Assembly (NCBI GenBank): GCA_001564205.1
Contig: LKMY01000097.1
Location: 1-6,517, forward strand
Source of the DNA: Nanohaloarchaea archaeon PL-Br10_U2g5
GTDB taxonomy: Archaea > Halobacteriota > Halobacteria > Halobacteriales > Haloferacaceae
DNA length: 6,517 nt
Reading direction: 5' to 3'
In this document: piece after piece, positions 1-6,243 of the stretch
Numbering within the stretch: position 1 is the first letter of the stretch
How the letters are laid out: each line of letters starts with the position of its first letter
Translations under genes and position numbers: made by a program
The notes under the pieces: model-generated
Databases searched by the model: none
The model's input: the letters and a program-made list of their open reading frames with translations, nothing else
What the model was told of the DNA's origin: nothing

Positions 1-978
1 ACCGACGAGTACGCCATCGTCGAAGCCGAGCCCGAGGACGGTGAGGTCGGTATCCTGACCCACGAGGACGCCCGTGAGGCGGCCGAGGACGGCACCTACG
101 GGATGCACTTCCGCTACCACTTGCAGGAAGGCGTCGAGTTCCACAACGGCGACGAGCTCACGGCCGAGGACGTCGTCGCGACGTACGAGTACGCGGAAGA
201 CACCGTGATTGCTCCGCAGACGTACGACTCGGTGCTGGCAGTGGTCGAGGTCGACGAGTACACCGTGGACATGTACGCGCAGGTCCCGGACGCGGAGGGA
301 GAACGGGAACTCCCCGGTCTTCTCATCCTCAACTCGACGCAGATCGACGAGATCGGAGACGACGAGACCATCGACCCGCGCGAGGGACACACGCCCATCG
401 GAACGGGCCCCTACGAGTTCGACGAGTTCGAAGACGAACAGTTCTACGAGGTCGAGAAGTTCGACAACTACTGGGTCGAACAGCAGGGCGTCGAAGCGGC
501 GTTCGACTGGTTCGACGGCTCCTCCGACTTCCCGGACGGCCCCGTCATCGACGGCTTCGAACTGGAGATCGTCCCGGACGACGCGACCCGCTCCGGTGCG
601 CTCCAGAACGACGAGGTCGACATCACCTACGGGCTCGCTACGGGAACGCTCGACGACTTCGACGCCGACGACGGGTTCATCGTCCACGGCGTCGAGACCG
701 GCGGTTACGAGTACATTCAGTACCCGATGAACGTCGAGCCGTGGGACGACCCGCGTCTTCGTCAGGCCGTCAACCACCTCGTGCCGCGTCAGGCGATCGT
801 CGACAACGTGTTGAACGGGTGGGGCCGTCCCGCTTGGACCGACATCCCGGAACTCGCTCACGGTTCGGGTACCGTCGACCACGACGCGCTCGAAGAGCGA
901 CTTCGCCCGCTGAACGAGTTCGACCCCGAACGCGCCGAGGAGCTGCTCCAGGAAGTCGCCGCAGACCACGAAGGGTAA
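1..978 (+). CDS. ABC importer substrate-binding protein, SBP_bac_5 (DppA/OppA) family; 5' end outside window, C-terminal lobe missing
   Basis: The reading frame is open from base 1 and ends at TAA 976-978, giving 325 visible residues; the N-terminus with its signal peptide/lipobox lies upstream. Family hallmarks are visible in order: FHNGDELTAEDVV (about residue 47), GTGPYEF (134-140), DNYW (155-158), NDEVDITYGL (about 203-212), DDPRLRQAVN (about 249-258) followed by AIVDNVLNGWG, and NEFDPERAEELLQE (305-318). In this family the binding protein captures a peptide or similar ligand outside the cell and delivers it to the DppB/DppC channel. In full-length members the DPERAEELLQEAG-like motif is followed by roughly 150-200 more residues forming the second half of lobe II and the return strand to lobe I. 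Here only ADHEG follows before the stop, and the permease begins 103 bp later. The gene is therefore 3'-truncated and probably non-functional, or an assembly error. The family call is firm; the functional state is inferred. Confidence 0.9.
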   Translation, partial: TDEYAIVEAEPEDGEVGILTHEDAREAAEDGTYGMHFRYHLQEGVEFHNGDELTAEDVVATYEYAEDTVIAPQTYDSVLAVVEVDEYTVDMYAQVPDAEGERELPGLLILNSTQIDEIGDDETIDPREGHTPIGTGPYEFDEFEDEQFYEVEKFDNYWVEQQGVEAAFDWFDGSSDFPDGPVIDGFELEIVPDDATRSGALQNDEVDITYGLATGTLDDFDADDGFIVHGVETGGYEYIQYPMNVEPWDDPRLRQAVNHLVPRQAIVDNVLNGWGRPAWTDIPELAHGSGTVDHDALEERLRPLNEFDPERAEELLQEVAADHEG

Positions 979-1081
979 GCCACGCCGAACTGCAGTCGGT
1001 CGGTGCACCCTCTTTCGCGAACTGTCTCGATACAGCCACCCTCACCACGTACAATGACCCTACGACGATGACCGAGCAACG
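979..1081 (+). other. Spacer between truncated binding protein and dppB; possible coding remnant
   Basis: This 103-bp gap is the only one between the importer genes. None of its three forward frames resembles the missing C-terminal lobe of the binding protein. One frame (SHAELQSVGAP onwards, ending MTEQR then TGA at 1083-1085) has about two thirds C or G at third codon positions. Its TGA overlaps the dppB start codon in an ATGA junction. I see no clear TATA-like promoter or hairpin terminator, and no good Shine-Dalgarno before dppB. It could be a deletion scar or plain intergenic DNA. Confidence 0.4.
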
Positions 1082-2038
1082 ATGAGCCTCCAACGTTTCA
1101 TCCTGAAACGCGTACTATCAGTGATCCCGATACTGTTCGGTGTCTCGGTGATCACGTTCGGGCTGTTTCACCTGACGCCCGGTGACCCCGTGTCACAGCT
1201 GGTCGCATTGAATCCGGACGTCTCGCCCGCTGACGAGGCGCGGCTTCGCGAGCGCTGGGGGCTGTCCGGCCCCGTGTGGGAGCAGTACCTCACCTGGATC
1301 ACGAACGTGATGGTCGGCGACTTCGGCCAGGAGCTTCGGACCGGCCGTGACGTCTCCGCCATCGTCTGGCGGCGGCTCCCCGAAACGATCGCGCTCGGCG
1401 TCTTCGGCTGGGTGTTCGCGCTCGTCATCGCGATTCCGACCGGGATCTACGCCGCGGTCAACAAGGACCGTCTCGGTGACACGGTGAGCCGCTTCATCGC
1501 GCTCTCCGGCATTTCGATCCCGAACTTCTGGCTCGGGTTAATGCTGATCCTGATCTTCTCGATGTACCTCGGGCTGTTCCCGGTGTTGGCGCCGTCGCGA
1601 CTGCCGCTGTATCACCCGGATATGCTCTGGTACCTCATCCTCCCCGGAGTCACGATCGGGACTGCGGCGGCAGCGAGCATCATGCGCGTGATGCGGACGT
1701 CGATGACCGAAGAGCTGAACAAAGAGTACGTCACGGCGGCGCGGGCAAAGGGGCTCCCCGAGCGGACGGTGATCCTCAAACACGTGTTGCGGAACTCGCT
1801 CATCTCCGTCGTCACGCTCGCCGCGACGCTTACCGCCGGGATCGTCGCCGGCTCGGTCGTCGTTGAGGTCGTGTTCAACTGGCCCGGGCTCGGCCGAGAG
1901 TTCATTGCCGCAATCGACAGCCGAGAAATAAACATCGTGATGGCGATCACGTTGTTCACCGGTTTCTTCGTGATACTGGCGAATCTCGTTGCAGACATCT
2001 TGTACGCCGCACTTGACCCGAGAATTAGATATGACTGA
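1082..2038 (+). CDS. dppB: Dpp/Opp-type ABC importer inner permease subunit DppB
   Basis: This 318-residue integral membrane protein is one half of the importer's channel. The N-terminus (RFILKRVLSVIPILFG, then LTPGDPV at 31-37) is the hallmark of the DppB/OppB branch. Predicted membrane segments lie near residues 10-31, 101-125, 138-162, 185-205, 240-262 and 284-308. The EAA coupling loop that docks onto an ATPase subunit is at 215-239 (EYVTAARAKG, then HVLRNSL). The conserved WPGLGREF sits at 267-274 and the C-terminal ALDPRIRYD is typical. Length is normal for the family. ATG 1082 is chosen because MSLQRFILKR aligns with usual DppB starts; no strong Shine-Dalgarno precedes it. The end overlaps dppC by 8 nt, so translation is probably coupled. 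The gene looks intact although the binding-protein gene before it is truncated. The substrate (peptide, or another Dpp-family ligand) cannot be told from sequence. Confidence 0.95.
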   Translation: MSLQRFILKRVLSVIPILFGVSVITFGLFHLTPGDPVSQLVALNPDVSPADEARLRERWGLSGPVWEQYLTWITNVMVGDFGQELRTGRDVSAIVWRRLPETIALGVFGWVFALVIAIPTGIYAAVNKDRLGDTVSRFIALSGISIPNFWLGLMLILIFSMYLGLFPVLAPSRLPLYHPDMLWYLILPGVTIGTAAAASIMRVMRTSMTEELNKEYVTAARAKGLPERTVILKHVLRNSLISVVTLAATLTAGIVAGSVVVEVVFNWPGLGREFIAAIDSREINIVMAITLFTGFFVILANLVADILYAALDPRIRYD

Positions 2039-3086
2039 TCAACGACAGACACACAGCGACCGCGGTCGGATCCGCATTACCGGATTCGACTCGGACCGCG
2101 TCACGGAACGGGAACCGCTCTCGGACTGGACCGACGGAACGAGCGGCGAGACGGTCGGCCGCTGGCGGCGCGGCCTCCAGCGGTTCAAGCGTAATTGGTC
2201 GGCGATGGGTGCGCTCGCCATCGTGGTTCTGATGTCGCTTATCGCCTTCTTTGCGCGCCCCATCGAAGTGTACGGGTTCCTGATACAGCCGTTCGCGCTG
2301 GCCCCGTACGACCCGACGACGATCATCTACTTCACCGAAGATCCGTCGGTGGGCATTTACGATCCGCCGTCGCGCGAGTACCCGATGGGTATCGACGGCT
2401 CCGGCCGTGACCTGTTCTCCCGCATCTTGGTCGGAGGCCGATACAGCATCTCGATCGGCTTCATCGTCGTCGGACTGACGGCGTCGTTCGGGCTGATATA
2501 CGGGGCTATCTCGGGCTACTACGGTGGGAACGTCGACGAGCTGATGATGCGAATCGTCGACACCATCTTCGCGTTCCCCGGGCTCATCCTGGCGCTCATC
2601 ATCGTCGCCATCCTCGGCGGCGGCTACTGGCAGCTCGTGTTAGCGTTCAGCCTCTTCGGCTGGGCCGGGTACGGCCGGCTCGTCCGCGGTGAGGTGTTAC
2701 AGATCAAAGAAAACGAGTACGTACTGGCGGCGAAGGCGCTCGGCGCGCGCGACCGGTCGGTCGTCTTCAGACACATCGCACCGAACGCGATGCCGCCGCT
2801 TATCGTGTTGGCCTCGCTCAACATCGGTAGCGTCGTGATCGGCGTCGCTGCGCTCGGATTCTTAGGGCTCGGGATGGACCCGAGTACGGCCGAGTGGGGG
2901 ACGATGCTCGACGAGACCCGGGAGACACTGATTCAGGGTCCTGGCGGGCAGATCCCGTGGTGGGCGACGGTGTACCCCGGTGCCGCTATCTTTACGTTCG
3001 TGATGTCGATGAACCTGATCGGCGACGGTATCAACGACGCGTTGGACGCACAACAGACCGGTGTCGGCCGCGGGGGTGACGACTGA
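2031..3086 (+). CDS. dppC: Dpp/Opp-type ABC importer inner permease subunit DppC
   Basis: This 351-residue protein is the second channel subunit and DppB's partner. It has a long charged cytoplasmic N-terminus (about residues 1-55), a first membrane segment at 57-75, and an external loop carrying the DppC hallmark MGIDGSGRDLFSRILVGGR (119-137; compare GTDxxGRDxxSR in the family). Further membrane segments fall near 138-160, 176-198, 201-218, 257-281 and 313-332. The EAA loop for ATPase contact is at 229-253 (EYVLAAKALG, then HIAPNA), and the terminal GDGINDALDAQ (331-341) corresponds to the usual GDxLRDALDPR. ATG 2031 is preferred over the in-frame ATG at 1989, because the 1989 start would add 14 residues read through the dppB end and unlike family N-termini. 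The overlaps are 8 nt with dppB and 1 nt (TGATG) with dppD. The gene appears complete. Confidence 0.95.
   Translation: MTDQRQTHSDRGRIRITGFDSDRVTEREPLSDWTDGTSGETVGRWRRGLQRFKRNWSAMGALAIVVLMSLIAFFARPIEVYGFLIQPFALAPYDPTTIIYFTEDPSVGIYDPPSREYPMGIDGSGRDLFSRILVGGRYSISIGFIVVGLTASFGLIYGAISGYYGGNVDELMMRIVDTIFAFPGLILALIIVAILGGGYWQLVLAFSLFGWAGYGRLVRGEVLQIKENEYVLAAKALGARDRSVVFRHIAPNAMPPLIVLASLNIGSVVIGVAALGFLGLGMDPSTAEWGTMLDETRETLIQGPGGQIPWWATVYPGAAIFTFVMSMNLIGDGINDALDAQQTGVGRGGDD
3072..3079 (+). promoter_or_regulatory. Shine-Dalgarno site for dppD
   Basis: GGGGGTGA differs by one base from GGAGGTGA, the sequence complementary to the conserved 3' end of archaeal 16S rRNA. The G-run ends 9 nt before ATG 3086, a normal spacing. 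It lies inside the last codons of dppC and supports 3086 as the dppD start. Confidence 0.6.
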
Positions 3087-4165
3087 TGGCACCCCTGCTT
3101 GAAGTGAGAGATCTCACCGTCCGATTCTACACCCAAGAGGGGGTCGTCACTGCCGTCGATAACCTCTCGTATCGGATCGAGAGCGGCGAGAAGTTCGGCG
3201 TGGTCGGCGAGAGCGGCGCTGGAAAAAGCGTCACCGCACTCTCCGTCCTCCGGCTGATCGACAGCCCCGGACAGATCGAGAGCGGTGAGATCCTATTTAA
3301 AGGAGAGAACCTCCTGGAGATGTCCGAAGCGGAGATCCGATCTATCCGGGGCAACGAGATCGCGATGATCTTCCAGGACGCACAGACGGCGCTCAATCCG
3401 GTGTACACCGTCGGCGGGCAGATCGCCGAAGCGATCGAACATCACCTCGACCACACGTCCGAAGAGGCTCGCGCACGGACGATTCAACTGCTCGATCGCG
3501 TCGGGATTCCCGAGGCCGAAGAGCGGTTCTCGGATTATCCCCACGAGTTCTCGGGCGGGATGCAACAGCGGGCGATCATCGCGATGGCGCTGTCGTGTGA
3601 CCCCGACCTCATCGTCGCCGACGAGCCGACGACCGCGCTCGACGTGACGATCGAAGCGCAGATCCTCGACGAGCTCCGCGAGCTTGCCGACGACTTCGAC
3701 ACCGCGATCCAGCTTATCACCCACGACCTCGGCGTCATCGCGGAAGTCTGTGACCGCGTGATGGTGATGTACGCCGGGAGACCGGTCGAGAAGGCGTCTG
3801 TCGAGGAGCTATACTACGACCCGAAACACCCGTACACCGTCGGACTGATGAGCTCGATCCCGCGTGTGGGCGACGGCCGAGAGCGCCTCCAGACGATTCC
3901 CGGAACGATGCCGGACCTCGTCGAGCTCCCGTCCGGCTGTAGCTTCCACCCGCGGTGTCCGTTCGCCGAACAACAATGCACTCGCAGCGAGCCGGCACTG
4001 ACTGACGTGGAGACGGGTCGCGAAGCGACGATGGACACCGAACACGGTGCCGCATGCATTGAGTACACCGAGGGGCTCTCGCAGGGGCTCACCTACTCGA
4101 TCGAGGTCGACGGGCCGACCGACGGCACCGTCGAGCAGTACGTCGAGGGTGATCGCAGTGAGTAG
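3086..4165 (+). CDS. dppD: Dpp/Opp-type ABC importer ATPase subunit DppD
   Basis: This 359-residue cytoplasmic ATPase powers transport by dimerising with DppF beneath the channel. The motifs are complete: Walker A GESGAGKS (41-48), Q-loop Gln98 in [14 protein letters not shown] signature FSGGMQQR (155-162), Walker B LIVADEPT (175-182) with catalytic Glu180, D-loop TALD, and switch His213 in ITHD. The C-terminal oligopeptide-type extension begins near [13 protein letters not shown] (about 247-259). It carries four cysteines, C285-x5-C291-x6-C298-x25-C324, matching the arrangement known in Opp/Dpp ATPases to bind a [4Fe-4S] cluster; cluster binding here is inferred from that pattern. The start is fixed by a good Shine-Dalgarno and the TGATG junction with dppC. 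The 3' end overlaps dppF by 8 nt. The length is somewhat above the usual 320-340 residues because of an acidic tail after C324. Confidence 0.96.
   Translation: MAPLLEVRDLTVRFYTQEGVVTAVDNLSYRIESGEKFGVVGESGAGKSVTALSVLRLIDSPGQIESGEILFKGENLLEMSEAEIRSIRGNEIAMIFQDAQTALNPVYTVGGQIAEAIEHHLDHTSEEARARTIQLLDRVGIPEAEERFSDYPHEFSGGMQQRAIIAMALSCDPDLIVADEPTTALDVTIEAQILDELRELADDFDTAIQLITHDLGVIAEVCDRVMVMYAGRPVEKASVEELYYDPKHPYTVGLMSSIPRVGDGRERLQTIPGTMPDLVELPSGCSFHPRCPFAEQQCTRSEPALTDVETGREATMDTEHGAACIEYTEGLSQGLTYSIEVDGPTDGTVEQYVEGDRSE
4145..4154 (+). promoter_or_regulatory. Shine-Dalgarno site deciding the GTG start of dppF
   Basis: GAGGGTGATC matches 8 of 10 positions of GGAGGTGATC, including an unbroken GGTGATC. 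It ends 3 nt before GTG 4158, which puts the purine core about 8 nt from the start. The alternative in-frame GTG at 4149 lies inside this site, so 4158 is the likelier start. Confidence 0.65.
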
Positions 4166-5540
4166 CCCCGAACCGATCCTCCGGGTCGACGGCCTCGAAA
4201 AGTACTACGATTCGACTGGTGGGTTCGTCGACAAGCTTCTCGGTCGATCGCAGTGGGTGAAAGCGGTCGATGGCGTCGATCTCGAACTGCACGAGGGAGA
4301 GACGCTCGGCGTCGTCGGCGAGTCCGGCTGCGGGAAGACGACGCTCGGCCGGAGTATGCTCCGGCTGATCGAGCCGACCGGCGGCTCCGTCTACTACAAG
4401 GGCCAAGAGCTTACGGCGCTGTCGAGCTCCGAGCTTCGCAACCTTCGGAAGGACATCCAGTACATCTTCCAAGACCCGTTCTCCAGTCTGAACCCGCGAC
4501 TGACCGTCGGCGATATCATCGGCGAGCCGCTCGACATCCACGACATCGCCACGGGCGACGAGCGGAAAGAGCGCATCTATGAGCTGCTCGAAACGGTCGG
4601 ACTCAACCCGAGCCACGCGAACCGCTACCCGCACGAGTTCTCCGGTGGACAGCGACAGCGGATCGGCATCGCCCGCGCGCTGGCAGTCGACCCCGAAGTG
4701 ATCGTCTGTGACGAGCCCGTCTCGGCGCTCGACGTGAGCGTTCAAGCGCAGATTCTCAACCTCTTAGAGGATCTACAAGCGGAGTTCGGACTCTCGTACG
4801 TGTTCATCGCACACGACCTCAGCGTGGTCGAACACATCTCCGACCGCATTGCCGTGATGTATCTCGGTGAGATCGCTGAGGTCGGTCCGACGCGAGAGGT
4901 GTTCGAGCCGCCGTATCACCCGTACTCGGAGGCGCTGCTCTCGGCCATCCCAGAGCCAGATCCGCTGTGGGAAAGCGAACAGATCTTCCTCTCCGGAACG
5001 GTCCCCTCGCCGCTCGATCCGCCTTCAGGCTGCCGGTTCCACACCCGCTGTCCGAGAGTGATCCGCGACGGCGACTACGACCTCTCACAGGACGTCTGGC
5101 GCTCGGTCATGGATCTGAAGCTCCGGACGCGGCAGGCCGACTCCGTCGAATCCGTCACGACGGAGCTGACCGACGACGTCTCGGGGAGCCGCGAGGACCC
5201 CGCGGAGGCGACGCGTGACGTCTTCGATAAGATGGTGCGCAAAGAGTTTGACCTCCCGGCAGCGTTGTCGGACCCTGCCGCGGAGGAGGCCGTCACCGAA
5301 GGGATCGACGCGCTTCACGACAAGGCGATCGACGAGGCAGCCGCGGTGTTCGAAGCGGCGTTTACCACGCCGTGTGCGGAACACCACCCGACCGGCTACG
5401 ACGTGGGAACCGACCACCAGATTGCCTGTCTCCGGTACGACGACCGGTTCGACGAGGGAACGGAGACGTTCCGCGAGACGGGAGGGTCCACTGGCGCCGA
5501 CGCGAGCGAGGATGCTGACCGCGGTCGCGCGGACGACTGA
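4158..5540 (+). CDS. dppF: Dpp/Opp-type ABC importer ATPase subunit DppF with an enlarged C-terminal cysteine region
   Basis: This 460-residue cytoplasmic ATPase is the partner of DppD. Motifs: Walker A GESGCGKT (54-61), Q-loop Gln105 in [11 protein letters not shown], signature FSGGQRQR (161-168), Walker B VIVCDEPV (181-188) with Glu186, D-loop SALD, and switch His219 in IAHD. The oligopeptide-type extension starts at [17 protein letters not shown] (253-269). It is far longer than usual (family about 320-350 residues). The first cysteine pair C292-x5-C298 is followed by about 107 residues before C406, then C424 in IACLRYD. The inserted part (about 303-402) is acidic, Ala-rich and probably helical. 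A Gly/Ala/Asp tail follows C424. GTG 4158 is chosen for its Shine-Dalgarno and the 8-nt GTGAGTAG overlap with dppD. An upstream ATG at 4047 would lie deep inside dppD and add an Arg/Ser/Thr-rich, non-haloarchaeal N-terminus. This is the last gene of the operon, with a T-rich tract just after it. Confidence 0.95.
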   Translation: MSSPEPILRVDGLEKYYDSTGGFVDKLLGRSQWVKAVDGVDLELHEGETLGVVGESGCGKTTLGRSMLRLIEPTGGSVYYKGQELTALSSSELRNLRKDIQYIFQDPFSSLNPRLTVGDIIGEPLDIHDIATGDERKERIYELLETVGLNPSHANRYPHEFSGGQRQRIGIARALAVDPEVIVCDEPVSALDVSVQAQILNLLEDLQAEFGLSYVFIAHDLSVVEHISDRIAVMYLGEIAEVGPTREVFEPPYHPYSEALLSAIPEPDPLWESEQIFLSGTVPSPLDPPSGCRFHTRCPRVIRDGDYDLSQDVWRSVMDLKLRTRQADSVESVTTELTDDVSGSREDPAEATRDVFDKMVRKEFDLPAALSDPAAEEAVTEGIDALHDKAIDEAAAVFEAAFTTPCAEHHPTGYDVGTDHQIACLRYDDRFDEGTETFRETGGSTGADASEDADRGRADD

Positions 5541-5552
5541 GCGGTCGGAACG

Positions 5553-5561
5553 TTTTCTTTT
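5553..5561 (+). promoter_or_regulatory. T-rich tract between dppF and the next gene: U-tract terminator or promoter element
   Basis: TTTTCTTTT is the only clear oligo-T run in the 42-bp gap after dppF. Archaeal RNA polymerase can terminate at U-tracts without a hairpin, so it could end the importer transcript. Its centre also lies about 26 nt before ATG 5583, where a TATA element would sit for a leaderless transcript of the next gene, which has no visible Shine-Dalgarno. The sequence alone does not separate the two readings. Confidence 0.35.
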
Positions 5562-5582
5562 CGGGGCCACGTACCTCCGGTA

Positions 5583-6122
5583 ATGCGTCGGATATACGAG
5601 TCGGACGCGCTCCATCGCGACGACGCCGAAGCGCACGCTCCGAACGAGCGGAAACGGAGGACGAAGCTTCAGGCGATGCGTTCGGTTCCGTCGTCGATGT
5701 TAAGTGATCTCTTCGTCCCCGATCGGTTGCGTCATCGATTCGTCTCCGTGGACGTGGAGACGCCGGAGTCGGAGTACGCGGTCGGTGAGCCGATCCCCTT
5801 CCTCGTGACGATTCGCAACCACGCGCCGTTTCCGGTATCGATATCGACGACGTCACCGCTGCTGTGGGAGTGGACCGTCGACGGCGCCGTCGAGGGGTCG
5901 AGAGTACCGCTTCGGAACCCGCCGGACGAACCCGGGGCGTTCGCGTTCGACCGCGGCGAGCGCAAGGAGTTCCGAAAACGGTGGGACCAGCTGTTTCGGG
6001 TATCCGACAGCGACTGGATCTCCGCTGATCCCGGGCGTTACACGATCGGCGCCGCGATCAACACGGCCGACGCCGACGGACGCGGGCTCACGGCGGAGAC
6101 CGCGGTCGAGATCGTTCGGTGA
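5583..6122 (+). CDS. Conserved haloarchaeal-type hypothetical protein with probable BsuPI-like/Ig-like beta domain
   Basis: This is a 179-residue acidic protein with no signal peptide or membrane segment visible, so it is probably cytoplasmic. Residues 1-38 (MRRIYESDAL and following) are charged and likely flexible. From about residue 53 a beta-rich domain reads VSVDVETP, then YAVGEPIPFLVTIRNHAPFPVSI (65-87), LLWEWTVDG (93-101), FDRGERKEFRKRWDQLFRV (122-140) and DPGRYTIGAAIN (149-160). The order 'xPFxVTxxN', 'xGExxxFxxxWDQ', 'PGxYTxxAxxN' resembles BsuPI, the intracellular proteinase inhibitor domain, and other Ig-like folds; this is pattern resemblance, not a proven match. The start at 5583 is preferred because MRRIYESDAL looks like a conserved family N-terminus. 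ATG 5697 (MLSDLFVPDRL) is an alternative that would keep the whole beta domain. The gene is 42 bp after dppF and may be transcribed with it or alone. Its function is unknown, and a link to transport is only positional. Confidence 0.8.
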   Translation: MRRIYESDALHRDDAEAHAPNERKRRTKLQAMRSVPSSMLSDLFVPDRLRHRFVSVDVETPESEYAVGEPIPFLVTIRNHAPFPVSISTTSPLLWEWTVDGAVEGSRVPLRNPPDEPGAFAFDRGERKEFRKRWDQLFRVSDSDWISADPGRYTIGAAINTADADGRGLTAETAVEIVR

Positions 6123-6123
6123 A

Positions 6124-6134
6124 CCGGCGGCCGG
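6124..6134. other. Short inverted repeat after the hypothetical gene
   Basis: CCGG-CGG-CCGG can form a 4-bp stem with a 3-nt loop two bases after TGA 6120-6122. No T-run follows on the plus strand, so it is a poor terminator candidate. It is recorded as visible structure only. Confidence 0.2.
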
Positions 6135-6140
6135 CTCTCC

Positions 6141-6243
6141 CGCTCCGTCTCACAACGCGTTAGCGCTCCATCTCACAACGCGTTAGCGCTCCGTCTCACG
6201 ACGCGTTAGCGCTCCGTCTCACGACGCGTTAGCGCTCTTTCTC
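6141..6243. repeat. Four tandem 23-bp direct repeats plus a degenerate partial fifth, between convergent genes
   Basis: The units lie at 6141-6163, 6164-6186, 6187-6209 and 6210-6232. Each reads CGCTCCRTCTCAC followed by RACGCGTTAG. Units 3 and 4 are identical; unit 2 differs from unit 1 at position 7, and units 1-2 differ from 3-4 at position 14 (A versus G). A degraded fifth start, CGCTCTTTCTC, lies at 6233-6243 inside the minus-strand gene. Each unit holds GCG-TTAG-CGC across its boundary, and in units 3 and 4 CGTC-TCAC-GACG (for example 6192-6203) could form a small hairpin. There are no spacers, so this is not a CRISPR array. The TTAG of each unit gives TAG on the plus strand and TAA on the minus strand. 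The minus-strand gene's own stop (6229-6231) is the TAA of unit 4. Confidence 0.93.

Noticed and set aside
209..730. 173-codon plus-strand frame inside the binding-protein gene
   Set aside because: It is a low-complexity Ser/Thr/Arg product, a typical off-frame shadow of a GC-rich gene. The overlapping frame carries SBP_bac_5 motifs.
1020..1081. Promoter for dppB in the spacer
   Set aside because: No convincing BRE/TATA-like element at a suitable distance could be identified by eye.
1989..2030. Upstream ATG 1989 as the dppC start
   Set aside because: It would add 14 residues encoded over the end of dppB that do not resemble DppC N-termini. ATG 2031 gives the usual short overlap.
4047..4157. 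ATG 4047 or GTG 4149 as the dppF start
   Set aside because: The 4047 start would read more than 100 bases of dppD out of frame as Arg/Ser/Thr-rich sequence. GTG 4149 lies inside the Shine-Dalgarno that serves GTG 4158.
4089..4745. 218-codon minus-strand open frame opposite dppF
   Set aside because: It lies antisense to the conserved ATPase core of DppF. Long antisense frames are expected in GC-rich haloarchaeal genes, and its sequence shows no recognisable domain.
5085..5856. Long minus-strand open frames (5085-5636 and 5362-5856) across the dppF end and the hypothetical gene
   Set aside because: They are Arg/Ser-rich and basic, unlike the acidic proteins of this genome, and are opposite better-supported genes.
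6141..6232. CRISPR array
   Set aside because: The 23-bp units abut directly with no unique spacers, and no cas genes are present.
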